Shown here one piece after another: positions 54,873 to 64,000 of a DNA stretch of 64,000 nt. The position numbers were made by a program, and so were the translations under genes. Each line of letters begins with the position of its first letter. The first letter of the stretch is position 1. The DNA is taken from contig JAMKCH010019834.1 of NCBI GenBank assembly GCA_023653785.1, positions 124,001 through 188,000 on the forward strand, given 5' to 3'. Source of the stretch: Ophioderma brevispina. Its lineage: Eukaryota; Echinodermata; Ophiuroidea; Amphilepidida; Ophiodermatidae. The notes beneath the pieces were generated by a model. That model was given only the letters and a program-made list of their open reading frames with translations. It made no database searches and had not been told where the DNA came from.

Positions 54873-57181
54873 GTATTGTGTCGTTCAATAAATGATCCCA
54901 ACTGATTAAACACCTACTAAATATGACCATATACCAAACTCATTTTAGGGTAAATTTATAGAGTTTGATTTGTTGAACTCACTACTCGCTACTATCTATT
55001 CCATCGATATTGCTTTCAAAATTTTAAAAACAATCATTGCAAAAATTGAATTGATGTCAGAATGAAGTAAACTCTGGTCTCGGGAAAAGCGTCATGGGGT
55101 GAGACCGTGCCCCCTGTTTGGTGGTTTTGCGGGGTAATGCTCCTTGATAATCTCTTATGGGTGAGCTAGTGAATTTATTTAGGTTGTACTGCATCTGCCA
55201 TAATTTAAACATGAGGCCGTGATACTCTTATTAATATTATGACGAAAATTTAATACCCTTATGAAACCTGTGAACTCAATAACTCAATAAAGGATGTCAA
55301 GATGGAACCCGTGGTTTCTTCAAGACACCCTGGTCTATTACCTTTAGCAATAACTTTGCTTTAGTACGCAACTTTACGCCCAAACTGTGCTCGTCAGTGA
55401 GGCCGCCTCCCGCAGACTACCCATACACGAACGGCTGCTTATGTCCGTGTGTTACATTTGGATATCTTTCCACCTGGACATGGAGCCTTTGTGTTCAACG
55501 GAATACGTGCAGTCACACAGTCTTCGGATTTAGATAACATAAGGTTCAAAGACATAAATTCCTTATTTTAATTATTTGGAATTACACTTTTACAAGAGTG
55601 GCACTCACCAACATGGCGGTGCATGCCAATGTACCGGTATATAAAAAATCAAAAATAAAATAAGAGATAACTGTGCCTTGCCCATAAAGGCCGGTCCAGC
55701 CCTGAATCGGTCCTATTTTATACCGCGCGATCTCATATATATGAACCAACTTGTCCACCCACGCCCTGACGCAGAGAGATATTTTCCATTACCAGCCGTT
55801 TAGACCACAGACACTGACTTTAGAGGGTCTATCTGAATTGTATTCTCCCCACACTTAAAGGCATTGAACACAATGGTAGATACCTTGTATTGGTGTATAA
55901 ATGATCTAGAACACGTGTTGTAGGGAACGAATGCGTTTCTCATCGTAAGGAAATATGGATATTGAAAGTTAGGAAAAGGATGTACAATCTGGCCGTATTG
56001 TGTTTTCGAACATATACGTCCTTCCTAGATTTACAAATTGGTCTCCTTCAAAAGGGTTATTTTATTTCTGGAAATTTTGATTAGCTTTTTAACACATTTC
56101 TTAAAACGTCACCTGTGCATATCATAATAGCATTAATTTTCACCCTTGTTGTCATGGTAAAGGGGACGGACCTGTGTACACAGGAACGAAGTGTCATCTC
56201 TCTTTCGAAGCGATTGGGTCAGACTCCACCTTTACCTGGCATGGTAACCATGCCAGGCATGTAAATTGTAAACATTTTTGAACAAACACAACACGCACAG
56301 CAGTTGGCGTACATTATGGGATATGAGGAGAAGGTCCACAGAACGGAGGAAACCATGTTCTCATATTTTTATTGGTGCGATGGCAACCGGGAAATAGACG
56401 AGCACTTAATGCTGAATAACTGAAAAACGAACGAGAAATTTAAAAAAATACGTTTTCTAGAGCTTAGTCTTCTTAATATACGTGCCAACTTTCAGTCCAA
56501 TACAATTTTTTGTTTCTCTAAGTACACTTTGAAAATTGTTATTTTGCGGGTTTTACGAACTGAGATACAGGCTATTAAACGTATAAAAGTTTGTGCTACG
56601 TTAAGGACGCAATTTACATGGTGTGCATTTTTATGTACAGTAGTATTACCATTTTTAATTAACGTTTGGTTGAGAAGGATGCATTAATTATTTGTTATTA
56701 TTTTTGTAAACAATTTTGTTTCATTAAATATATCATTGTGGGGAAAATACATAAATGTATCGCTTAACATTAAAATGGAGCTATTTTAATCTTCACCATT
56801 TCATTTAATGATTCAATATAAACTTTCAAAAGAAACATACACCCATAGCCTATAAGCATTTTTTTTTAAATATTGTTAATTATCACTGGTTTAAACTTGA
56901 ACAAATACTACATGTAAAAGTATAATAAAATAACAAAAAAGCTTTATCGCAAAGTTTTATATCAACTCCTATACTTTGTTCAGTAATATCTTTAGAACCG
57001 AGAGTCGGATCACTGTCAAACAAAAAGTATATAAAAGCTGAGACCTTACCGCATATGGCGGTTACAATATCTCATTTTTGCAGTGGAAAACAATTTTCCA
57101 ATATCAACGGGATAACCTCCCGCGCCCCTTTAAACATGTTTATATAAATGAAATGTATAATTAATTCAACATGAATTACAG
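54873..57181 (+). other. Intron inside the SEA domain, nothing recognised
   Basis: 2.3 kb. I find no element with clear ends, no exon and no RNA gene. There is a short palindrome CCTGGCATGGTAACCATGCC at about 56236-56260. Confidence 0.5.
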
Positions 57182-57401
57182 CTATTCGAGATATATGGAC
57201 ACATATCCAGTTTCTTACTTGCCGAAGTTACCAGCTTTGCCAGCGGAAGCATAGAGGTTAACTACAAAGTGGTTTTCGCAGATACCTCACCTGTCACTGA
57301 TGAAGTAGTAAATGCAGAATTTTATCTAGATGTCGACAACGAACAGTATCTCTCGAATTCAACCATTCGATTGATACCTGAATCTCACTTTGTAAGAACA
57401 G
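57182..57401 (+). CDS. Exon: SEA domain, C-terminal half
   Basis: 220 nt, phase 0 start and phase 1 end. Reads LFEIYGHISSFLLAEVTSFA, then SGSIEVNYKVVFAD, then DEVVNAEFYLDVDN. The G-S-I-E-V segment occupies the place of the G|SVVV autoproteolysis site known from mucin SEA domains, so the mature protein may be cleaved into two non-covalently held parts; this is inference. It sits close to the membrane, as usual. Confidence 0.85.
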
Positions 57402-57438
57402 GTAAGGTTGGTTACAATGAAATGTGTGGAAAATAATA

Positions 57439-57720
57439 GATTTAAAAAGACGCTATCAGTGATCCGACCAAAGAGTCAAAATATTTAAAAATTTGAAGGA
57501 ATAGATAAGGGGTGAACGATATAAAGTCTGTTAGTAGTAAGTGTCCATACGGACAGTAATGACAAATATATCCGATTTTATCCTAGCTAGGTTGCTTTTA
57601 GTTTTATCAATTGTAGGATAAGTTAGGATACCTATACTTGTTACAGACATGCAAACGTCTGATTTTTGATGATTTGTTCGATTTTCTGATTTATCAAATC
57701 ACTGATAGTACTTGTAAGAT
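57439..57720. mobile_element. TIR element, about 280 bp
   Basis: Left end GACGCTATCAGTGATCCG and right end AATCACTGATAGTACTTG are inverted. The interior GTAAGTGTCCATACGGACAG also occurs in the split copy near 46410. Confidence 0.65.
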
Positions 57721-57795
57721 GTTAAACTGATATAAATTTGAATTCTTGGGTTGAAGTTGGGTGATTATTGTGCAATTGTTTTTCCTTCACGTAAA

Positions 57796-57828
57796 AGTAT
57801 ATATATATATATAGAGAGAGAGAGAGAT
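57796..57828. repeat. TA and GA microsatellite
   Basis: (TA)n then (GA)n just before the EGF exon at 57889. Confidence 0.85.
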
Positions 57829-57888
57829 CTTTAATCACCACGATATACAAATAATAATAGAACTTGCCACTTTCGTTTGTAATTTCAG

Positions 57889-57964
57889 ATTTCTGTGCTG
57901 ACGGCTATTGCCAAAATGGAGGAACTTGCTATGGAGATGAAGTGGGGTACTCGATCACCTGCAT
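57889..57964 (+). CDS. Exon: EGF domain, first part
   Basis: 76 nt, phase 1 start and phase 2 end, acceptor TTGTAATTTCAG, donor GTGAGT. Encodes FCADGYCQNGGTCYGDEV and GYSITC, the first four cysteines of an EGF domain. Confidence 0.88.
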
Positions 57965-59026
57965 GTGAGTACAGATCGATCGGTAGCGGGCGACAGAGAG
58001 TTATGTTTTTGAATGGTGCAGTGGAGTAACCAGCTTTTTTTCATGGGGAAAGGGGCACAGATATTTTCAGGGGAAAGCATATATTAAAATGTGTACATAT
58101 AGAATAGGTCAGTGTTGTTTCCTCCACGTAAAGACATTTCGTGTTTGTTCAAACCACCTAATTTTTTCGCGGGTGGGCAAGTGCAGGGGGAAAGATTCCC
58201 CACAAGGGGTGGCAGCTGCACCCCCCCCCCCCGGTTACGCCACTGGAATGGTGGCTTGGATTCATGACATGTGGTCCTTCCTCTTAATATTCAATTTTTG
58301 TTGTAGGTCTCTTTCTAGCTCTAGCCTGAGCCTACACTTAGAACCAAGCAGTTGAATCACCTATTTTTAATGAGTACCAATACATGGCTGAGATTATTTT
58401 AAAAAAAGGATTTCTTTAAAATAATATCAGCACTGTACGGCACCATGTTGACCATTCACTTTCATTTTCTCTTAGAAAGGCAGTTAATTTTACAAAATGT
58501 GATTAAGCAATAATATACGGATTGAGGTTCTGTAGAAGATTTGTTAGGTCAGAGCTTGCTAAACAACCTTTGTTTCATGGCTTTTCATCTTCGATAAAGA
58601 TAACAGGTCATGTCACATTTTGCATTTCGTGATCCTACACCTTTATTTTCATGGTTAGATGTTCCCAAGATGCGCTTTTTTCCAAATTGTCAGTTGCTTC
58701 TGATGGTGCGATTTGACGTAAAGAGCATTGGTACCAAAGCAACATAATTATCAAAAATCCCCAAATTCGCCGCTTGTGCTGATTGAGGAATAAGGGTTGT
58801 TAAAGTTTAAGGAAAATCGATGCACAGCGCCTTTCCTTTACAGATTTAAAATTAGCACCAAAGAAGCCAGGCTTAAAATGTTTTTAAACTTCCAAAACAA
58901 ATCACACTCAGTGATAACGTCGAGCGTGATTGTTCTTTTGTCGACCTGTCATTTGTAGAGTGTAAATGTTAAATTTCTTGTATTATTGCTAATACATTAA
59001 ATATATTGGATTTGTTTTTTTCGCAG
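57965..59026 (+). other. Intron with a GC-rich repeat-like patch
   Basis: 58190-58250 has GGTGGCAGCTGCACCCCC and GTTACGCCACTGG, a common dispersed-repeat border also hinted at 43730. Otherwise nothing. Confidence 0.5.
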
Positions 59027-59085
59027 TTGCGTTGACGGTTTTATAGGCCCCAGATGTGAGACGGGTGCTCTAGCAACCACACCAG
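59027..59085 (+). CDS. Exon: EGF domain, last part, and linker
   Basis: 59 nt, phase 2 start and phase 1 end. Joined to the previous exon it gives ICVDGFIGPRCETGALATTP, adding cysteines five and six with the usual G(F)xGxxC ending, then a short Thr-rich linker to the membrane helix. Donor GTAGAA. Confidence 0.85.
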
Positions 59086-59355
59086 GTAGAAACATTCACA
59101 CTATAAAGATATAATTAAAACTAAATCAGTTAGACTGGAGCGTGATTCCTTTAGTCTACGGACATTTAACTTAAATCTTGTGAGAGTAATCTACTGATGG
59201 AAATCTAGCAGTGGGAGTTGCATATCCAAACCTATGAAATTGCGATCGCCGAAAACTCGGCACTTTAAAATACCCAAAAATATTATACTCTAAATTGTCT
59301 TTTGGTTATTCAGGAATGCGAATTCCTTTAATTTTAATTATACTAAAATATATTA

Positions 59356-59660
59356 GTGGCTTGAGCCTTCGCCCCGCACTCCAAAGGTCGTGGGTTCGAG
59401 CCCCACTGCGGTCAACGTGTTGTGCTCTTGAGTAAGGCTCTTTACCTCAATTACTCCTCTCCACCCAGGTGTTTAAATGGGCACCAGTATTCAATACTGG
59501 AAAGGTAACATACTCGCTGTCCTGGAGGAGTGGCAACCCACCCCCAGCAAAATAATACGGAGAAGTCTGGCCCAAACGTTAAAGGAAAGAGAGATAGGCA
59601 CTCCGATCACGAGCTTGCTCCGCACGGACACTTTATTACTTTTAACTTTAAAATATCTGT
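59356..59660 (+). mobile_element. tRNA-derived SINE
   Basis: Head with GTGGCTTGAGCC (box A-like) and GGTTCGAGCCC (box B, 59393-59403). The body has TTGTGCTCTTGAGTAAGGCT, CCACCCAGGTGTTTAAATGG and GGCACTCCGATCACG, blocks that recur in several marine invertebrate SINEs as I recall them. It has no coding role; the 61- and 71-codon ORFs in it are chance. Confidence 0.7.
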
Positions 59661-60015
59661 GAAAAATCAGAGGCTGGCTATAAATTACACTGAAAATATT
59701 TGCGAAACTCAGAAGGCTAGTCAGATTTTTTTTTTATTTTCATGAATTCTCACAGTGAGAGTTGTACCAGCTTTACCGATGCTGACTTTTTTTTAATTTT
59801 AATTATTCAGTAAGAGCCACCCTTCATTTCAAATTACATAGAAGTGGCCTGGTGTTAGGGCGAAAGGAGCAGGGAGTAGTAATGTACGAGTTTCTCAAGC
59901 GCTAGCCTATTTCATGCAATTTTCCTACATTTTTCTACACTTGACCTGTAACCTTTGGCGGAATAAGAGATATCGAACTCGGTTACTGATACATTTGTTT
60001 TACTTTATGTCACAG

Positions 60016-60251
60016 AACCTGATGGACGACAAGGCCTATCCACAGAAGCGCTGCTTGGTTTGAGTCTTGGGATTATTGCTTTCTTTTTCTTGTTAACGCT
60101 CTGCTTAATATGTTGTTTCTGGATGTTGATTGCCGCCCGAAGACGTAACCTCTATCGAGCTCCTCGAGGTAATCAGCAACGAAGGAAATTCGATGTTCAA
60201 AGAGCGTACGAGGCTCGTCCAAATGTAGATTATGGTGGTGGTTTAATTTCG
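60016..60251 (+). CDS. Exon: transmembrane helix and cytoplasmic tail
   Basis: 236 nt, phase 1 start and phase 0 end, acceptor TTTATGTCACAG, donor GTGAGT. After EPDGRQGLSTEA comes a helix of about 25 residues (LGLSLGIIAFFFLLTLCLIC through WMLI), then the stop-transfer RRR and a basic tail with RQ-rich and PNVDYGGG segments. The Cys cluster at the inner edge could be palmitoylated (inference). No stop codon, so at least one more exon follows. Topology: N-terminus outside, C-terminus in the cytoplasm. Confidence 0.88.
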
Positions 60252-61072
60252 GTGAGTAAACATGGATCTGACAGTAATCGTAGCAAAGACTATATCAAAA
60301 CTTGTTTACATGGGAGTGTTGTTATCAACACTCGCTTTATCAGGGTTGTGTAAACTTCTGAAGGTTTTCACAAAAACACGCTCACTGAAGGTTGCTCATG
60401 GTGCACCGTCAGTTTAGCTCAGGTTAGTGGAATGTAACCATTATTTCAAGAAGAGTTAGATTCTGTGGGGCCATTTGATGGAAATCCATCTGGCAAGCTT
60501 TTGTTTTGATCTCAATGCTGAATTTTCCGATCTGGTTCGTGGATTTTAAAGTTTGCATGTAAAACTCAATGCAGGGCGTCGCCAATAGGGGTTGGGGGGG
60601 CGTGGACCACGGGTGGGACACCCCCTCCCAAAAGCGATCCTCAAGAAGGAGAAATAGAAATGCAAAAGGATGAGAAAGAGAAGGAAGAGAGAAAGAGAAT
60701 GAGAAAAAATAAAGAAGGGGAAGAAAAGATGAAACAAAAAACCAAACAATTTAAAAGTTAAAAAAAGATATTTAAACACTTTTTGGCATGTTCTTAAATA
60801 TGAAAATATCACCAAATATTTGAAATGGTTCGCCTCAAGCCAACTAAATTTGTTCCAAGTCTAGCCAACGGTATCTTGAATTGTTAAGGTGCCAACAGTA
60901 CTTGTAATCAAAAGGGTAAAATAAATTGTTAAAAAATCACGAGCAGTGGAAGGTTTGAATGTCAAACGGGAGAGGGGCGCCATGGGCTATTCTTCAGGTG
61001 GGTTACCAGTGTTAGGGGAATTTTCAGTCAGGGAGCTGAAGGGGTCAAGAAAAAAAATTGGTAGGGATCAGT

Positions 61073-62006
61073 GGCCCAAATCATAAAACTGCAGTTCAGT
61101 TGGACAACGAAGCCTGTTAAGATTCTAAAATCCCTAGTATGCAACGACGGAGGTTGACACTAAATTGTTTTGATTTTTTGTCATTAAAAACCTTCACTAA
61201 AAACCTTGCTAACTAGTTATATACTATAGGAAAAATCAGTTGCCAAACTAGGGTGCAATTCTTTTGTCTACAGAATTGGGTGTTTCGGGCGGAAGGCCTT
61301 GGTGCAGTGTGGGGAATGTTTAAATTCAATACATTAAATGACTACCCTTGTGTTGGAGGCTGTTCATCTCCGAGCCATCACTTGCTTTGATCACCTGTGA
61401 ACCTTGATCAAAACGATGCCAATGTTGTAGCTTCCGTATATATGGGCCTGCACTGTTAGAAGAAACTTCCGTTAAATAAGAAAAACAGATTTTCCGTAAC
61501 TTTAAGGAAAAATTCTAGTGGAAAACATAAAAAAAACAATAAAAAACTGTTAATTTACGGAAATATTTCAAAAATTTCCGGCAGCAAAATTCCTCTTTTT
61601 TCTGTTAAAACACACATTTTTTCCATAATATGAGGCAAATTTCTGTAAAATTACTGTCAAAGTTTTACCCTAAAAAGTCTGGAAATTCTGCTGCCAGAAA
61701 TTTCCGTAAATTTACAGAAAATTTTCTAACAGTGTGTACACATGAGCAAACCTATGAGGTTATATCTTCATTTTAATGTTAAATCAGTATATCATCGTAA
61801 ACAACATGAGCATCAAACTGATTTAGTTGCCAACTAGTGAGTTAGAGTTGCTCTGGATCAACTCTAAATTTGGCAAGATTCTTAGAATGCAACTAGCACT
61901 AGTAAGGTTTTATGAATTTCAACTAGTAATCATCTAGGCTTAGTTGGCAACTAAGTCCCATTTTAGTTGCCAACTAGGCTTAGTAAGGTTTTATGAATTT
62001 GGACCC
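61073..62006. mobile_element. TIR element, copy 2 (matches 19706-20728)
   Basis: Starts GGCCCAAATCATAAAACTGC and ends AAGGTTTTATGAATTTGGACC. Shares the interior TTTTGTCTACAGAATTGGGT block with copy 1. Interrupted by the element at 61451-61734. Confidence 0.8.
61451..61734. mobile_element. CACTG-ended TIR element, nested
   Basis: CACTGTTAGAAGAAACTTCC and ..AAAATTTTCTAACAGTG, flanked on both sides by TG. Shares GCTGCCAGAAATTTCCGTAA-like blocks with 12162-12892. Confidence 0.75.
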
Positions 62007-64000
62007 TGTTCCTTAGCCCCCAGCACCATTAACTTATAGGTCTCCTGGCTGTCGGTTGTGCTAAGTACCCATTCTTTCATTTGAATTAATTACTACACTT
62101 TACCCTTCAAAAATACCCTTCTTAATAGCTAAAATCCAAGCGCTTCCGGGGGGGGGCTCCGCCCCCTGGACCCCGGCAGGGGCTCTGCTCCTAAACCGCA
62201 CCCGTTAAAGACATTGGCGCTCGCTATCTGTAGTTCCCTTTGGCAGTACAAGCTTATACATGTACACTGCCCGTCTCAGTGATCAAAGTTAGAACCAGTC
62301 TCTTCTTTGAATTGGTTACTAATTACCCCTCAAAAAGTAGCCCAAAAGCTTCTGGGGCCTCCGCCCCCTACACCCCACCAGCGGGTCCCTGGACCCCACC
62401 CGTTCACGGGCCCCCGGATCCCACCTGTTCAGGGCTTTCCGGTTTGCGCCATTGTGTCAAGGCACTTGCGGTGTGCCGTTCGGTTGGAACGATCAAGAAA
62501 AATAGTCTCAAAGAAGATCTACTTAAGAAAGTTTTTAATGGTCCTTAAGTGGACCCCGAACAAAGCGCCATCAGTTGCATTGTTTTATACGCTCACTACG
62601 CTTCCAAGGACTCTTACTGCGGCAAAAACATTTCATGTTCTTCTCGAACTATTTAATCACAAACGAGCACATGTGTTTTGGTATTGTCAGTAAAAACTGG
62701 TAAAAGAATAATTCAATAATATTATGCTGAATTGCGATAGGCTTCAATTTTACAGATATTGTATTGTTGGGTGCAAATCAATGAACAGAATAGCCAGTAA
62801 GCCAGTTGACTCACAAAAAGAACATAAGGAAGTATTGTACCACTGCGTGCATGAGTAAACATCATCTCATTCTGTATAACATTTCTATGAATTTGCACTA
62901 CTGGTATTGAGACTATCATAGGCCACTGATACGTTCACGATTTAATTAACGATCTTTCGTGCTCCAGCGCTGGGATCACTTATTTTCCTTCAACTACAAT
63001 TTTAAAATATTATGTAAACCAGGAAAAGCCCTTTATCCCAAATGAAAAGAGTGCACTTATTTAAAAAATGAATAAAATGTCACTCAATTTACTTCCTACC
63101 AGAATGTCAGTGACCAATCTGTCACGTAAACTCAAGCGAACAATAGAGCTAATGAAATTCAACAATCAACCTAAAAACACTTCACTTCATATCTTTTCTT
63201 TCTCAACAAGGTCTGCAGGTCCGCTGTTACTGCCCACACTGGGTTAAAAGATTTAAAGCTATATCAGGTGTTAATGACTTACCTCCCCTTATTGAGCTCT
63301 ATTAATTGTTCATAACTTAAAGGGCAAACATACTCACACTCGCTCATGATTTTTAAAGTGTAGGTCGCTGAGTACCATTGCCTTTCTTGGTAAATTGAAT
63401 TAAATATGGGTTTTCATGGTTTTAAAAAGACAAAAACCTTTGCGGATTTAGGTTGATGCACAATTAGGTAGCCCTTGCCATGGCTTTTTCTTTCATTAAT
63501 TTTGTCCCTTTAAATTTTTCTTTCGAAAAAAATTAATTATCATATGGTCAAAGTTAGACTGACACACCAGTAGCATCTCAAGATTTCTTTTAATCGGTCG
63601 AACGAGGAAAGAAACTTCCAGCCAATGCAAGCAAGTACATATCATTCGAACTCCTGTTCAACAACTGCATGCACAATAACAATGGACGCGATGTTAAATG
63701 AATGTGAAGTGTTGTTCCGGGCCGATTATTGGGTATCATTAGCCCCATTGTCCGCTTGAATGAGCATGTTGAGGTTATGTCTTTCCATTGGTCCACGTGG
63801 ATATTCTAGAAATAAATTCAGTTGACATTTTGTCTTTATTGCATTTTTCCTAAAGAATGTGGCACCCCTTTCATGTGGGGACAAAGCTTTTCCTGGTTAA
63901 AATAATAATGTTTTACTTTTTAGTGAAGGAATTAAGTTATCCCCAGGTCTGGAGCACGGATATTACAAAAAGGCCAACATTGTATCATGTCGCATGGCCA

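Larger units (their letters stand above)
753..60251 (+). other. Gene model: giant Calx-beta/EGF/SEA single-pass membrane protein
   Basis: A single + strand gene is inferred from 46 exon-like segments in consistent order and phase. The predicted protein has a long extracellular array of about 20 Calx-beta domains (known calcium-binding beta-sandwiches with acidic loops), two EGF domains, a calcium-binding EGF, a SEA domain, another EGF, one membrane helix and a short basic tail. Such proteins usually act in cell adhesion or as surface receptors; that role here is inference. The start codon and signal peptide lie before position 1. The final exon seen ends in phase 0 with no stop codon, so the gene continues. 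The family is not named: Calx-beta arrays also occur in ADGRV1, FRAS/FREM proteins and sponge aggregation factors, but this C-terminal order matches none of them from memory. Transcript data would be needed to show that all exons belong to one mRNA. Confidence 0.75.
60252..64000 (+). other. Downstream intron, no secure exon
   Basis: Holds GC-rich patches at 60580-60625 and 62140-62450, a GA-rich tract at about 60655-60740, and the element pair at 61073-62006. A possible splice acceptor at 63922 is discussed as a finding. ORFs of 60-130 codons in this stretch have no recognisable domains. Confidence 0.55.

Noticed and set aside
62240..62693. Overlapping 102- and 128-codon ORFs with proline-rich sequence
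   Set aside because: They lie in a GC-rich repeat-like patch also seen in style at 43430-43735; no splice sites or domain.

Overview
The window is eukaryotic genomic DNA, AT-rich, with long introns and many transposons. It most resembles a draft assembly of a heterozygous marine invertebrate animal. No species can be fixed from the sequence. The clues are a CR1/L2-like LINE, a tRNA-derived SINE, many foldback/MITE elements and a secreted/membrane Calx-beta-EGF-SEA protein. Nothing bacterial is present: there are no operons, rRNA or CRISPR.

One gene on the + strand runs through almost everything, from before position 1 to at least 60251. I recognise 46 exons or exon remnants. The first 39 encode Calx-beta domains, each split over two exons: a short 'A' exon (about 33 codons, GEGDGTVTL-like) and a long 'B' exon (about 71 codons, DYTSKDG...DITDD...FDVTFTGATG...TVTI.DND). 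A and B alternate without exception over 52 kb. Nearly every intact exon begins with 2 nt and ends with 1 nt of a split codon (phase 1/1). After these come an exon with two EGF domains (53811), a calcium-binding EGF (54473), a SEA domain over two exons (54745, 57182), an EGF over two exons (57889, 59027), and an exon with a transmembrane helix and basic cytoplasmic tail (60016). The 5' end (start codon, signal peptide, promoter) lies upstream. The last exon ends in phase 0 without a stop, so the 3' end is downstream.

The Calx-beta array is a higher-order repeat. There are three subtypes: type 1 (A/B), type 2 (A'/B') and type 3 (A''/B''). Their order is: B'' (end of a preceding unit), then unit 1 (3901-9894) = 1-1-1-2-3, unit 2 (10413-26133) = 1-1-1-2-3, unit 3 (27548-42461) = 1-1-1-1-2-3, then three divergent terminal domains (42795-53161). 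The last exon of unit 0 (753-968) and of unit 2 (25918-26133) differ at only 3 of 216 bases, though their upstream introns are clearly diverged. Several exons are decayed, mainly in the type 2 and type 3 positions of units 1 and 3. A few otherwise clean exons carry a one-base indel.

The introns hold a 5'-truncated LINE (about 15175-18860, - strand) with a foldback element inside it. A second, badly decayed LINE (46490-48310, - strand) splits another repeat. There are several TIR/foldback elements, some nested, a SINE (59356-59660), tRNA-like segments and microsatellites. Three blocks of exactly 20 A look like masked scaffold gaps. Sequence duplicated around them suggests that alternative haplotypes were joined in series. 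From 60252 to 64000 I find no secure exon.
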